DNA from: Lagopus muta
Taxonomy: Eukaryota > Chordata > Aves > Galliformes > Phasianidae
Reading direction: 5' to 3'
NCBI RefSeq assembly: GCF_023343835.1
Contig: NC_064443.1
Location: forward strand, 19,169,501-19,233,500
DNA length: 64,000 bases
In this document: piece after piece, positions 34,367 to 47,300 of the stretch
How positions within the stretch are numbered: the stretch's first letter is position 1
Layout of the letters: each line of letters starts with the position of its first letter
The notes under the pieces: generated by a model
What the model was told of the DNA's origin: nothing
The model's database searches: none
The model's input: only the letters and a program-made list of their open reading frames with translations
Program-made: the position numbers and the translations under genes

Positions 34367-35294
34367 CTTCCTGCGGAGCGTTGGTGTCCCACACCGACCA
34401 CATCTGCACGAAGAAGAAGGGCGTCCAGCACACGATGAACGCCAGCACGATGATGAAGGTCATTTTGACTGTCCGGATCTTGGCTTTGGAGATGAGCCGC
34501 GTGCTGCTGACCCTGGCAAACGCCGCTCCGCCGCGGGCGGTGGAGCTCAGCCCCCCGGGGGGGCCGTGGGCCGTCTTCAGCTTCACGTTCTGCCAGATTT
34601 TGAAGCTGATTAAGCCGTAGCAGACGCTCAGCATCAACACTGGGATGATGTAGACCATGAGGGTTATCCAGGTGACATAAGCTTTGGGTCCCCAGGGCTG
34701 GATGAAGTCCGCCCAGCAGTCGTAGACTCCGTTCCCCACATCCCGCAGGGAAAAGATGTGGATCTGGGGGATGCTGACCAGCAGGCACAGCAGCCAGGTG
34801 AGCAGCACGGAGACCCGGTCCGCCCGCCTATGCAGGGACCGCAGCGGCTGACAGATGGCCAAGCAGCGGTCCAGGGACATCAGCAGGAGCATGTAGGTGG
34901 AGGCGAACATCCCCACCACCTGCAAGTACTTGATCAGCCGGCAAAGGAAGTCGGGGCCGTAGAACCTGAAGGTGATGTCCCATATGAGCTGGGGCAGGAC
35001 CTGGAAGACGGCCACCACCAGGTCGGCGATGCTCAGGTGCTTCATGAAGAAGTACATGCGGGAGTGCTTCTGCCGGGTGGTGTGGATGGCCAGCAGCACG
35101 CACAGGTTGCCACTCAGGGCGAGGAAGAGGATGAGGCAGAGCACGGTCACCTCCACCTTGGCCATGTCCTCATTCCGCTTCAGGGGGTCCGCGGTGCCGT
35201 TCCTGACGGTCGCTCTGTCCTCGGGCTGCAGGCTGCCGTTCCCCAGAGTGCCGTTGGCCCACAGGCCGCTCCCCGCCAGGTACAACTTCTCCAT
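34367..35294 (-). CDS. OXTR: Oxytocin/mesotocin receptor coding exon 1 (TM1-TM6)
   Basis: This exon encodes residues 1-309 plus the first base of codon 310 of a class A GPCR for oxytocin-type nonapeptides (mesotocin in birds), which couples mainly to Gq. The start has a perfect Kozak context (GCGGCCATGG). The N-terminus has three N-glycosylation sequons (NGT 14, NGS 19, NGT 32). TM1 carries LSGNLCVLLAI, TM2 SIADLVVAVFQVLPQ with Asp91, and TM3 KYLQVVGMFASTYM followed by the DRC form of the DRY motif at 142-144. Cys118 can pair with the Cys in GVYDCWADF of loop 2. TM6 has the CWTPFFFVQMW motif. The third loop is Gly/Ala-rich and differs from mammals. Similarity throughout is to OXTR rather than vasopressin V1 or V2 receptors. 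Confidence 0.97.
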
Positions 35295-35307
35295 GGCCGC
35301 CCCGCAT
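35170..35307 (-). other. Candidate overlapping uORF in the OXTR leader
   Basis: An ATG 13 nt upstream of the OXTR start opens a +1-frame ORF of 45 codons plus stop that overlaps the receptor's first 40 codons. Its own context is weak (T at -3, C at +4), so most ribosomes would be expected to scan past it. It exists in mRNA only if transcription starts upstream, which is likely but unproven. Confidence 0.45.
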
Positions 35308-35584
35308 AGAGCCGAGCACCTCCCGGCCCCTCACGACCCCGCTCTCCGCGGCGCCGCGTCCCCCCCGGGCGGCTGTGCCTGAAGAGCCCCCCGGCAGCCG
35401 CCCCCCCCCGGCCGCACCCCGGGCTCCCGCCGCATCCGCAGCCCGCGGTCCCGACGCGACAGCAACGCGAGGAGCGGCACGCGGGGGGGCCGGCAGAGGA
35501 GCGCCGTCCGGCCGGCAATCCGCGGCCCCGCCGCTGCCGCACGCGGCTCCAGCACGGAGAGCGCGGAGAGGACCCCCAGCCCCG

Positions 35585-35616
35585 GGCGGGGCGGGGAAAG
35601 GGATGGGGAGGGGGCC
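35585..35616 (+). repeat. G-quadruplex-capable tract in OXTR promoter
   Basis: Successive G runs (gggcggggcggggaaaggg and then atggggaggggg) fit a G-quadruplex motif and overlap a GC-box pair just upstream of the OXTR coding start. Confidence 0.55.
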
Positions 35617-36470
35617 GGCTCCGTCCCGCCCCGCCCGCGGGCACGGATGGGACGGGGGTAGGTCCCGCCCGCTCGGAGCGGCCGCGAGAGGGAGCGGCAG
35701 CGCCGCGCCGTGCGGCCCCCGACCCCGATCCGCGCTCGGCGAGCTCCGACCCGAGGAGGATCCCCTCTGTGCGGCGGCCGGCAGCGGCGGCTTTGGGCTC
35801 TGACGCTGGAAAAGAGCGGCGCGTCCCTGAGCGATGCCGGGTTCGGGGCTCTCCGCAGGGGCTGTCGCCATGCCTCGGCGGGAGCGGATGGCAGCCGCGT
35901 GCCGCTGCTCGCGCTGTGCTGCCTGGCAGCCGGAGCGGCGGCGACCCCCGAGGAGTTTTTCTTTCGGGATTATCTGCGAATCCTGCTACGCCACCGCTAG
36001 AAAGGAAAACATACGCGGCTACGTTCGATACTGTTCGCCGTCAGTGCCGACCTCGGCCCTCGCACGGCGGGGCAGAGCAGTGTTTCCTAAGCGCTCGCTG
36101 CCCCGACGGCCCAGCACTGCGCTGCTCGCGGAGCGGAGGAGCACCGCGCACCTCCGCCCGCCTTTCCCCGCAGCAGCGGCCACGCGGGGCCCCCCGGCGC
36201 TTTTTCACCGCGCAGCCCCGAGCGGCCTCCCAGCGTAGCGCTGCCGCCGTCCCACCGCGCTGCTCCCCGCCGCTCCCACCCTTCGGCCCCGAACAAACAT
36301 CCCCGCAGTTATTTTTAAAGATTTTTGGGAACTTTTTGCTCTGTGCGAGATGTAAAAATGTTAAACGCTTTGGCGAGTTCTTCCTTCCAGGGTTCACGCT
36401 CTTCTCCCTGCGGGCAATAAAACGCTGTGGGAATCGCTGAGGATAGCAGCTCACCATGGGCAATGCTTTC

Positions 36471-36497
36471 TTTTTTTTTTTTTTTTTTTTTTTTTTT
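36471..36497. repeat. Poly(T) run, 27 bp
   Basis: Uninterrupted T homopolymer; probably polymorphic in length. No retrocopy or target-site duplication was recognised around it. Confidence 0.9.
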
Positions 36498-38149
36498 CCC
36501 CTCGTTCTACTCTTTTCAGGAGAGTTCTGTAGGAGGAAGGGACCTCGCTGAGATCCTGGCTGTGGTGGAGTAAGGGAGAGCTCTGAGCTGCCTTCGGGTT
36601 CGGTTCGGCGCTGCTCCTTCGGCGTCCCGCTCCAGCTGCAGGCTGTGCCTGGGGGCGGGTTGGGGCGGCCGCGCTGCTGCATCACACCTGAGGTGTGGAT
36701 CCTGGGATGGGGCAGCGCTGCCCCCTCCGTGCTGTCAGAAGGTCGTCAGCCCCAGCTGCAAGGAGCCCTTCGTGGGATAGGATGGAGCCCGTGGATGCAG
36801 ACCACAGCCTGCGCTGCTTCTGGTGCCCGGGAGTGCTGTGCTGTGCACGGGGAGCTCGCCGGGGCTCGTCCTGTTTGTCTCCCTGCCAGTGCCAAACCTG
36901 ATGCTCTGTCTGTTCTGACCTAGAGGTGCAGAAGGGTCCTGCTGAGCTGCTGAGGGGAAGGGCTGCACTCCTTGTGTCCAAACACGGGGTTTAAGGTGTG
37001 GAAGGTTTCCATCAGCCGCACTTGGAATGTGCTGGCTCTGGGTGAGGCTCCATGCTGACATCTGCACAGAGCACAGGGTGGGCTGCAGAGCCAGGCCAAG
37101 CGCTGGATGTTCTACAACCAAACCCTGGCAGAGCAGCAGCAGGGAGCGCCTGTGGCCTCTGACAGAGGGCTGCGATTTACTCCTCCCCACCACAGAGGGG
37201 GATCAAACCAGGAGAGCAGTGCTGCAATCCACATGCTACACATGCACCCTGAAGGGAAGCCTGCAGCCCCTCACTGCCGTTGGGGTACCGCAGCACAGCG
37301 TGCCTGCAGCTTTCCTCTCCCATCTCCTGTGCACCCCCAGCTCCCAGCACATCCCTCAGCTTTGGGGCTGGGCAGCCTCACTCAGAGCTCTGCCTTCATG
37401 AGGCCTGCCTGCAGCGAGCAGTGAGCAGCACCAACAGCATCTCCATCCATATGAGTTTCTCCTCTCCCGGGTGGCTCAGAGACACACATCACTCGCTGGG
37501 TTTTGGCACCTGCCCCACCTATTATACAATATCTGATTCTCCCACATGTTTTCTCATCTATTACCCCGAGTTTTGGCTGTCACCATTTGGCAGCTGACAT
37601 GTTGTTTTACCAAGCCACAAAGATTCACCCAAAGGCAAAGTGCTTCAGCAGAGAACGTGTTCCTGCAGTGTCCCAGGGTGCTTCCCAAGCAGTGGGACCT
37701 GCAGTGCTGCACGAGGACAGGAGGTCACCTCCACCACGTGCAGCTCTTCTCCCGGCCGTGGGCTGAGACTGAGCCCAGCGCTCACTGGTGGGGGCCATGC
37801 TGTCCTACCCCTGCCCCATCCCTGTGCCACCCCTCCCAGCCCAGCTGGGCAGCTCTCCCCACCTCCAGGGCTGAGCAGTGCTGGAGCCCTTGTCCCCGCA
37901 GCAGCAGCACTTTGGTGTGCAGAGCAGGAGGTGCAGTGGGCAGAAATCACAGGACTTGTTCTTTTGAACATTCCTCTCCTTATCAACTTTGTTCAGTTCC
38001 CATTAAAGGGAAACCCCCCGACCCATCCTCAGAACGACTAATTCCAATCAAAACAAACTCCCTTTGTAGTTGCCAGCTGCCATAATGAATTATTTCACGG
38101 TGCCCATAAATGCTGCTTTGAGCAGCCGAGGCTGTCAGCGTCAGATGTG

Positions 38150-38680
38150 AACCAGCTCCTACAGGTAGCTCCCCGGCAGGACCCGGCCGGGCACGGCACG
38201 GAGCAGCGCCTGCAGGCACGGCGGATGAGCAGCTCCCACCCGACAGCAGCAGCGCAGTCACCGAGCAATCAGAACCCGCTGCTGTCAGCCGCACGTGGCC
38301 GCTGCCGCTGCTGTGCGTGCCGCAGGAGCCCTTCTGACCGCGCAGCTCCAAACCGCGTTACTGACTGGCAGCGCTGCTTATGCTTATCCCCTTCTAAAGG
38401 GGAACAGCAGGAGATGCGTGAGAGCCCGGTGCAGTTCCATCACGCTACCTGCACGGCAACTTTCTGGCACCAATTAGTGATGGCGCGGTGCCAGGCTGGG
38501 CGGCCCGATGCCGTGAGAGGGTCCGGCGGTGGGGCTGCAGCTGCAGCCGGCGATGTCTGCGTGGGAAGGGGACCGCAGGAGCGGGACGTGGCGCTCCGCG
38601 GCGCCGGGAGCACCGAGCCACCGGCAGCCCGGCGCGGGGACGGGGCGGGGACACCCCGCAGCTCCATCTGCAGGCAGAGC
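38150..38680. promoter_or_regulatory. Small CpG island upstream of OXTR
   Basis: CpG density rises here (for example gctccgcggcgccggga and ggcgcggggacggggcgggg with a GC box). It lies about 3 kb upstream of the OXTR coding start. It could be an alternative OXTR promoter or a distal element; no transcript evidence is available. Confidence 0.4.
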
Positions 38681-41283
38681 TCCCGGCAATGAGAAAACAA
38701 ACAGCGCTGAGGCAAAGAGGCCTGAGAGAATCACAGGGTTTTCTGAGTCACCCCCCGCTCCTTCCAGCTTTAATACATCTACAATGCCGCCGAGCTGGGA
38801 AGATATTTGTTTTAAAAATACATGCGTTGGAATAATCAAAAGCGCCAGGGCTAAATTTAATTTCGATTTACTGCTGCATCCGAAATAGCAGTTTTTCCAA
38901 CAGCTCTCTGGAATCCCAACTTTACAGCCCCCATGGCACACGGGCCTGGCAATGCTTCAGGTCCCAGCCGTGGCCGCTCAGACGGAGCTCTCACCAACAG
39001 CTGCAGGCGTTGCAGGCGCTGTGCAGTGGGATGGGAGGCTCACCTGCTGCTCCTTCCTGCTCCCTCCTGCCCACCCCGTGTGCCCAGCACTCAGCCCGCA
39101 GGAGGCCCGGCTTTGGTAACTGCCTACAAACGCTGAGATGTGTGTTCCTGTGCACACACTGCCCACAAAAGGCAGAACTCTGCTTTGGTAACAAAACTGC
39201 AGAACGTTGCTGTGTTTAGGTGAGGGCGGGGAATGAGGATAGAGAAAAGAATGGTTCTGCTGTTCTTCACAGGAGGGCACAGGAATAACGTGGCAGCCGT
39301 GACTAAAATCCCTATGGATCAATCCATCGGTGCTGTGATCCCCCAGCAATACAAAACACAGCATCATTGGGTCCAGAATGCCCACTGAAAGTCCATTATG
39401 TCAGTGAGCTCTGTGATGTGGGATAACATTACCCAGAGGTAGGGTCATGACGAGGGACAGCATTGCACACCTGGAGGTGCAGGGAAGGTTGGCCCGGGAC
39501 ACGCTGTGTCTCAGTGCATGTGACCCCATCTGACCTCCCAGGCACAGCCCAGGGCACAGCACAGTGTGAACCAAGGAGAAACGCTCCATCCCACACTGGT
39601 GGCAGCAAACAAACCCGAGGAAGAACACAGCAGAACCGCTGTCATTCCAGCATTCCTGCTCCACACCGCACGCAGCTGCAGCTCTGCACAGCGGCCGGGC
39701 CAGGAGCGGATCTGCCTTTGGAACCTGCAGCATCAAAGCATTACTTAGGGGGAAAAAGCTGCAGGGACCGACTGCCCACAGACAGGTGCTGCAGTCCTGG
39801 GGCTTCTCAACAGAAGAGAACTTTCATGAGTTCCTGTGGTGCATCAGGACCATTTCTTCCCCCCCTCCCTTCATTTATCTGGGAACACTGAGTCCCAACC
39901 GCCAGCACAGAGTGCTCTGCACTGAGATCCGTTTCCATCGTGTCACTGTGAGGTTCACGGGAGTCAAACCATTTCCTCCAGAGGAATCCCCTCCTCCTGC
40001 TGCCGCGGTCTGAACACCGCTGGCATTGAGCCAGAGCCGTCACCAATTACCTCGGTAATCACCGCCATTAAGAAGGCAGTGCTGCACGCAGGACCTCCTG
40101 CCGGAGCCCCTGAAGGTGCACTGCTCATGTGTGCGCCTCTGTGCCAAATGAAACTGCAATCCCAAATCACTGCTAAAAAAGGAAATCTGAAAACGCGGCC
40201 CAAAGTTCAGAACCGACCTGGAGCAGAGGAAAGGGATGAAGGGTGTTGGGTGCTTATGAAGCGGGGCAACAGCAGATTTTGTGGGACCTGCAAAACCAGG
40301 GCATAAAGCAACGTATTCCTGCGCCTCATGCTGGTACTATGGGACGTCCCCACACACGCAGATGGGCCTGCTCACACCACTCACACCCTGCCTGCAGCTG
40401 CAGCTCGTGCACGTGGCAGCTACAGAACGCCCTGCGGTGCCAGAATGAGGCACACCAGTGTGAGCATTGCATCTTCTCGTGTTCTGAGAAAGCCAGAGGA
40501 ACCAGAACAAAAACTAAGCATACGTGCATACTGATTTTAATACAGATTCACATGTAAATTGCATGATTAATATGCACGCACATCCGTATGAAGGAAACAG
40601 AATTGAGTTTACTGCTTATCACTGCCTCAGCAAAATCAGTGCTGCCTGACATGAGGGACGCAGCCCTCAGCACAGCTCAGCTGGGAGCGCAGAGTGGGGC
40701 AGCTGATGGCCCACAGCAGGGCTTCATCTGAAAGCAAGGCCCAGCTCCATTTATTCCAGCTATTTTGTGTCACCAATTATCTCCAATTGCAGTTATGTGT
40801 TCACCTCCTCCTGGCTGCAGCCCTGCTCTGTGCATGCAGCCAGCTGCTGCACTCAGCACAGACCGCACTGCACTCTGCTCACCCAGCCCCATATCAACCA
40901 AGGCACCAGTCACGCTGGGCCCTATAGTCACCATTTTCTCATTCTCTTTTACATGCTGGGCTTTTTTTCTGCAGTAATTCCTCAGATTTGGTTTTCTCAG
41001 TACGATCATTACTTTAAAAGCCAACACAATGGAGTACAAGACAGCAGTTTTCTGAAGGCCCTCAGCACAGATCCTTTTGCAGCAATATTCAGTTATGCAA
41101 ACTAAGACAAAAGGAAACCAAGCCCTGCTGTATGCTGGTTTTCCTTCCTTCAGACACAGTCAGCCCCCTCACCCCCATCTCAGCAGAACAGCAGTGGGGC
41201 TGTCCTCAGCTGGCTTCTAAAAGGAACTAGCACTCAAAGGGCTCATCAGTGCCCAGTGTGCCCGAGGGAAGCATGGAACCAGG

Positions 41284-41345
41284 GAGTCATTCCAGTTGGA
41301 AAAGACCTCCGAGATCCCCCAGCTCAGCCCAGCCCAGCCCACCAT
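41284..41345 (-). mobile_element. Short CR1-like fragment
   Basis: The + strand reads gtcattccagttggaaaaga then cctccgagatcccccagctc, resembling the reverse complement of a CR1 3' end. It is short and diverged. Confidence 0.5.
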
Positions 41346-44300
41346 GCCCTCCTGGGGATGCTCTGCACACCGAGCAGCCCACTGAGCGTGGGGTGAGCAG
41401 GGAGGGCACGGGGTCGGCCCCCCCCCGGGCTGCCAGCAGGGGTGGGTTTGGCCAGCACCAGCGCTGCTCCCAGCCCCCGGTGGGGACACGAAGCAGTGCA
41501 CGGAGCATCCCCAGGAGACGGTCACTTTTCTGGGAAATGAGCAAAATATGTTCCCTTGTGCTCTGCATGACGAGGATCGTTAACCCAAGCAGGCGCTGCT
41601 TTGGGCTGGAAATTGCAATCACAGTAACACAACCATCAGGCTATAAAAAGAGACATGATTCAACCTAAAAACAAGGTTCTTCCCAACCATAAGTGGATTC
41701 AACCCACGATGTGACCAGGATATTTTCAGACCACCCCCGTGGTGGAACAACCAGGGCTGGAACATCAGCCCCGGACAGCAGAGATGTCCCATGGCCATCT
41801 GCCCCAGAGCTGGTGAAGAGCCAAGAGACTTTTTGCCATCCTTCTTTGTGGGAAAAGACTTACAAAGTTCTTCCGCTGAAGTTTCATGAAGGCACTTCAT
41901 GCACACAGAGGTAATGGCACAGTATGCACAGCCAGAAATGCACACAGGGTCTCCAAACCCCCAGCTACCACCTCTACCTCCATCCTCACTGAAGCCATGT
42001 TCTCGCCCTAAGGACTTCCTCCTTGCACAGCTTCACCTGCTGCTTTACTTCATCTTCTAATCGCCAACCTTGAACTCCAAGCGAAGCGAAAACAAGAAAT
42101 TAGATTCGGCCTTTAAAAGGTTAGGTTAGGGGGTTAGCATCAAGTACTGGGAAAGAAAGCAAAGTATTAATTACCACTAATTGCAGCCTCCTGGAGCATG
42201 GCACAGCAGCTGTGGGCTTAGAGCCAGCTGTGCTGCTGCTCCTGACCCAGGGATGCAGGAGGAGCTGCCTGTGGCATTGCAGCACTGCACCACAGCACCA
42301 CACAGCACTGCAGTGGAGCACGACCACACTGCCAGTCCCCAAAACTGCACAAGCTGCAGGCAGGAGGCAAACACAGAGCGAGGCAGACCCAGAGCTGCAC
42401 TCACTGGTTTGTAGCATGTGGAAAAGTTTTGTCTGCAGTCAGCAACTGCAGCACCTGCTGACTGGTCATGGGAGCACCTACACTGACCCAGCTGGGGAGG
42501 TTTGTAAACAGAAAGAAGGAAGGATTTGTAATAAAGAAGCAGCAGCAGCAGCACCATCATCCAAGAGCCAGTTCAAATCCAAATGTTGAAGAAATACATT
42601 TACTGCCCAGGGTCTGGGTATGAAAACGCAGCTGAAACATCGTGTTGGAGCTGGGGCTGCTGTGCTGGAGCTGAGTCCCACCGCACTGCAGCTCCCTGAT
42701 TTTGCCCACACCCCACTGCTGCCCACCTGCAGCCCAGGGCCTTTCAGCAGGGCTCCATTGGTCCTTCCATCCCCAGCTATGGGCAGGAGGGGCTGCTGTG
42801 AGCCTACCTTGGGTGTTACTGCCCACGTGTTCTGGTGAGCACTGAGGGCTTGTGGTTGGACTCAGAGATCTCAGAGTACATGGGTGAAGATGCTTACAGC
42901 TGATATCTATGACACACACAGTATACATTCATTATGCAAAACCTCCAACTTCAGCAAGTGTAACTGTTTCAGACTGTAGGCGGTGACTTCAACAACAAGT
43001 GCTGCAACAAATTGATCCCAACAGGCCGTCAGCAAAAGAGTTTGACTTACGTCTGTATTTAATGTGCCATAGCAGCTCTGCCACAGCTCTACAAACTCAA
43101 GTAATTGCTTCATTATCTCAACACGCCGATTACGGTGGTAGCAGGGTGCTGGAGTTTGTCAATGAAACTGCCATTATCTGTGCCCACAGCAGTTTGCACA
43201 CAGGAGTGCTGCTGACAAACAGCCGCCCCATCCCCACCCACTGATGTCCTCCACCGCCCAGCAGCAGCCCGGCTCCTTCTGCTGCCTGCAGGACGTCCTC
43301 TGCCACATCGCCTTCCCTCGTGCAGGAGGTGCAGACGACGCACGGCACAGCAGCGACATTTGAGTTTGCGCTGCAGGGTCACAGATACCATGGCAGCACC
43401 TGCAGGCTGTGGGTCTGGGTTGTATGAGGTGCTCCTACATCAATTTGCAGCTCAGAGGAAAGCGGCCCACGGAGTGAAAGCACACAGCAGAGCAGAGCTC
43501 ACCCCTTAACTCAGCGCTTGGCTCTGCACCCCGGGCGCTGGGAGCAGACACAGCAGGCAGGGCTCCATGCTGACCTCCCTGTGTGTGTGGGGTGCAGGGG
43601 GACCACAATGCTGGGCTCAGGAACCATGGGCTGCTTTGTTCCAGCGTGACATTTGAAGAAGCCTCTGTCTGGCTGGGTCAGGGGCACAGCACCTCAGAAG
43701 GTACAGCACGTATATGCACAAAGCCCATCCATTCTGCAGCAATTATCACCCAAGTCATTTTTCTTTTTGAGTAATGATCTGTAATGGCCAGGTTAGCTTC
43801 ATTTTGCCTCATCTCACCACCGAGCACAGGGCAGGGCCCTGGCTGGCAGAAAGCAGAGTAACTCAATTCTCCCCTAATGGAATCACTCGAGTCCACTCCA
43901 CCTGGAAGCAAAAAAGCAGGTGGTGTTGGTGTTATTTTCACACGGATTTTTATACAGAGCACGCTGCTGCTGCTGCAGAGGCTCAGTGCCGTTGCCTGCA
44001 GGCTGTACCCACAGCGGGCTGAGCTGGAGAACAGCCTTACTTACGAACACCACTCACATTGTTTACAAGCGCTGGCACAGTGTTTGTCTTTTACACTGGG
44101 CAGAAGCACTTGAAGGCTCTGCAGCATTAAAATGGCTCCTTACTGTCCGACTCACATCGGCTGCCATTGCCCTCTCTGTCCCTTTAGTGCTTTTTGCCAC
44201 ACACACCACAACCCTGACCTGCATTTCCCCAAACCTGTGATGCTTCACCCCACTGCTGACAACCACGAGGACTCTCTCAGCCCTTCACACACTGCCCAGT

Positions 44301-47300
44301 GCTGTGTCTGGACCTGATGTAACCCCAACACAGAATAGCAGAATGAAAATTTGAGGATGGGAGCCTGAGCTCAAACTCACTGGTATGAAAGGGCTATAAA
44401 CCATCAGCAGCATGTCCTGAAAGTGGCAAGGGAGATCACTTCTCCCACCCAAGGGCTCACAAATCTGCCATTCCCACAGCATGCACATGCCATTTGTCAC
44501 TGGGCTGTTCAACTGAGCAGACACTGGAGAGGAGAATCTGACTCACGACACTGAAAAACTCCTCTTTGCACTCCTCTGTCCTTCAGTGCCGAGAGTGAAA
44601 TTTGCCCCCCATAAAACTCTTTGGCGAAAGTCAGAGTCCCTCCTGAGCACCCAGCTGCCACCACTGCACCCTGGCACGCATTGGCTGTGCCATGGGCTGC
44701 ACCATCACAGCTTCTGGCACCGCTGCGGCCAGCAGAGCCCCGAGCACAGCAGTGAGAAGTGGTGGGGAAGTGCAGCCCTGAGCCAACTGCAGCCAGGGCT
44801 GTGAATGCCACGGCCAGGGCTGCTGCAGCACTGTGCTGATGTCCAAATAAATACCTGTGGAATACCTTCAGCTGCATTCAGGGCCTGCACTCCTATTGCT
44901 GGAGAGCAGAGAGGGATAAGAGGTGGTACCAATAGATACTTCCAGCAGTGCATTCACTGCTGGCAGCACTCGCAGACAGAAGTGCTCTCGCTCAGAGCCC
45001 ATGCTTCGGTGTCACAGTGATGGTTTGGAGGACCTGAGGACAGACTGCAGAGCAGACACCAGCCCAGCACGCAGCACAGAGAGCCACTGAGCAATAAACC
45101 ACTGCTAGAGCTGTGCAAGCAGTGCAGCTGAACTCCCTGCGGAAAGCACGCGCCGTGTCATTTGCTCAGCTGCAACCAGGAGATACAGGTATTTAATAAT
45201 GTGGAGGGGAAGAAAAAAAAGAATGTTAAAAGGCTTTTTGTAAAGATGTACCTCAGCTAGGGCTGCCAGCACTGGGCAGCACCACAGCCCCAGCACTGCA
45301 GGGAGAAGCATTGCTTTATGGAGTCCCTTTATGACTGCAGTGCTCTCCATCACAGCATGAGAAGGGCTCCAGGTTCCGCTCATGCCAGCAATCAATACTC
45401 CCAGGAAAACAAAATATTTTCTGTCATTTCTAAAGTATCTAGGCTGTAAAATGAGTTCCAAAGTGCCTAGCAGTCCTGCTCTGGGCAGGGACCAGCCGGC
45501 TGCAGGAGAGGATGGGGATTGGTGTCTGCGTTACCCAAGGCTCAGCTCCCTGCAGGGAGAAGGCCCCACGCAGCCACCTGGTCTGCACCTGAGTGGATCC
45601 AGCACAGAAATACTGCAGCACGTGGATCACAGCAGCACCTGCCCTCGGCTGAGCAAAGCAGAGCCCTTTGCTGCTCCACCCAAAGCACAGCATCTGCTGC
45701 TGCTGCTCCAGGAACAAGGCAAGAGCAAAAGTAAGGCTTTGGCACAGCAACGCTTTCAACAAAACATTAACTACAGAAATAAAATTGCAGCACAGTGAGT
45801 GGTGGCAGCAGCTCATTGCAGGGCAGTTTCACCTATCAGATCTACCAGAAACTGTGCAGGTACTTTCCTCAGAGCTGTGGGCTTTGCTTCCGAATTGATG
45901 CACAGGAACAGCACAACCTGCTGCCATCCACAAAGGCACATCCCAAACGTCCCACAGCACAGCCTCTTCCCATCAGCAGCCGTCACCGTGCAGAGCTCAG
46001 CTCTGAGGCCTGGCAGCACAAAGCCAACCACACAGCAGCACAGCCCTCTGCGTGGGGAGCTTCAGAGCACTGCCTGCCCACGGCACAGCGCTGTGCTTTC
46101 CATCACAAGCTGGCACCTTCCAGCACCCTGCTGCAGGATAATGTAAATGTTTCTGCTCCCAAGCTCTGCAGAGCTCAGCACTGACACCCGCGCAGCCTCA
46201 GCCCACCACGGTGCTGCACGAGGCAGTGCCCCATGGGGACCCACTGCAGTGCCAGCAGAGTGCAGCCAGACGTGTGCACAGCTGCAGCACAGATCTGCCT
46301 TAGCAAAGATCCTCAGCAGTGATTTATTATGATTTATTACCCTGGGCAAAGAGGAACTTTACACAGATGCTCATCTGCGGCCAGCACACACAGACACGGT
46401 AGCAGAGATTACAGGGTAAACGAGGAAACCAATTGGGAACTCATTTGAGCTCACATTCCAACCATGCATAAGTAGCATTGCTCACAGAGAAGTGATGGTT
46501 TATGGTCAGAACACATCAGGTGCTCTGTGCAGGCAGAGACCTTTGTAGTACCAACAGCAGCTATGGCTGAACTACCACTTTCTCCAAAAATGAAATTCTC
46601 CTGAAAACCTTCCTGGTGATGCTCTGCCTTGCAGTTTTGCTTTCTCCATGAATTCACCTTCACGCAATTTTGTGCAAAGCTCTTTTAGCAGCTTTACCAG
46701 TGGTACCCTGTTATCCACTAGAGTTTGAACTTCTGAAATGAGCAATGGTCAAACTGTGGCCCAATGAAGGATGCAGAGAATGCCCAGCAGGACTCAGCAC
46801 TGCATCCAAGGGAAGAGGTTTGGGGCTCCAGAAGGGAGCAGGAGGCAGCACAGAGTGGGGCTGGAGAGGGCAGCACTCCTGCAGGGAGCTTCGGGCAAAG
46901 GAGCCTTGCTTTTCTTGAGGGGCACCTTCTGAGCTGCTGTGGAAGGAGGCAGGAATCCATTTCCTACTGAGCAGCACAAAAAATCCCAGTGAAAATCCAA
47001 GTGCCGGTGCTCCCAAAGCAGCCTCTCCCCAACACCCCAAAGCAGGCTGTCATCTCCTGGGCTGCTTCCTGAGCTGGAAGGGGAGAGCGAGGTGTGTGAT
47101 GGGAGGGACACACCTGATAGGCAGCAGCTGAGCCTCTCCTCCTGCCCAGGGCAGCGGCCAGGTGGGACAGCAGCTGACACTGATGATGCAAGCAACCCTT
47201 GCTTTAAAGGACACAATCAATATAAAAAAATAAACAGCTGAGAACTGAATTTGCAAAGGATGAATGGGATGCACTTAAGAAATAAAAATCCGGGTTTTAT

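Larger units (their letters stand above)
34040..36300 (-). promoter_or_regulatory. OXTR: OXTR CpG island, 5' leader and promoter region
   Basis: Dense CpG sequence covers coding exon 1 and about 1 kb upstream. GC boxes (GGGCGGGG or complement) lie near 35585-35596 and 35626-35636, and no convincing TATA box is seen. Mammalian OXTR has a well-known CpG island in the same relative place whose methylation tracks expression. A weak acceptor (ctcttcag before 35378 on the minus strand) would allow a non-coding 5' exon, as in mammals, but this is uncertain. The transcription start is not determined. Confidence 0.65.

Noticed and set aside
36305-36325. TATA-like AT-rich motif on the minus strand upstream of OXTR
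   Set aside because: It is more than 1 kb from the coding start, outside the GC-box cluster, and not a good TATA consensus.
35375-36440. Several + strand frames in the OXTR CpG island
   Set aside because: Low stop density in CpG-rich DNA explains them; peptides are Arg/Ala/Pro-rich without motifs.
36440-36600. Poly(T) run as the tail of a minus-strand retrocopy
   Set aside because: No gene-like sequence lies next to it and no target-site duplication is visible; a simple homopolymer is enough.
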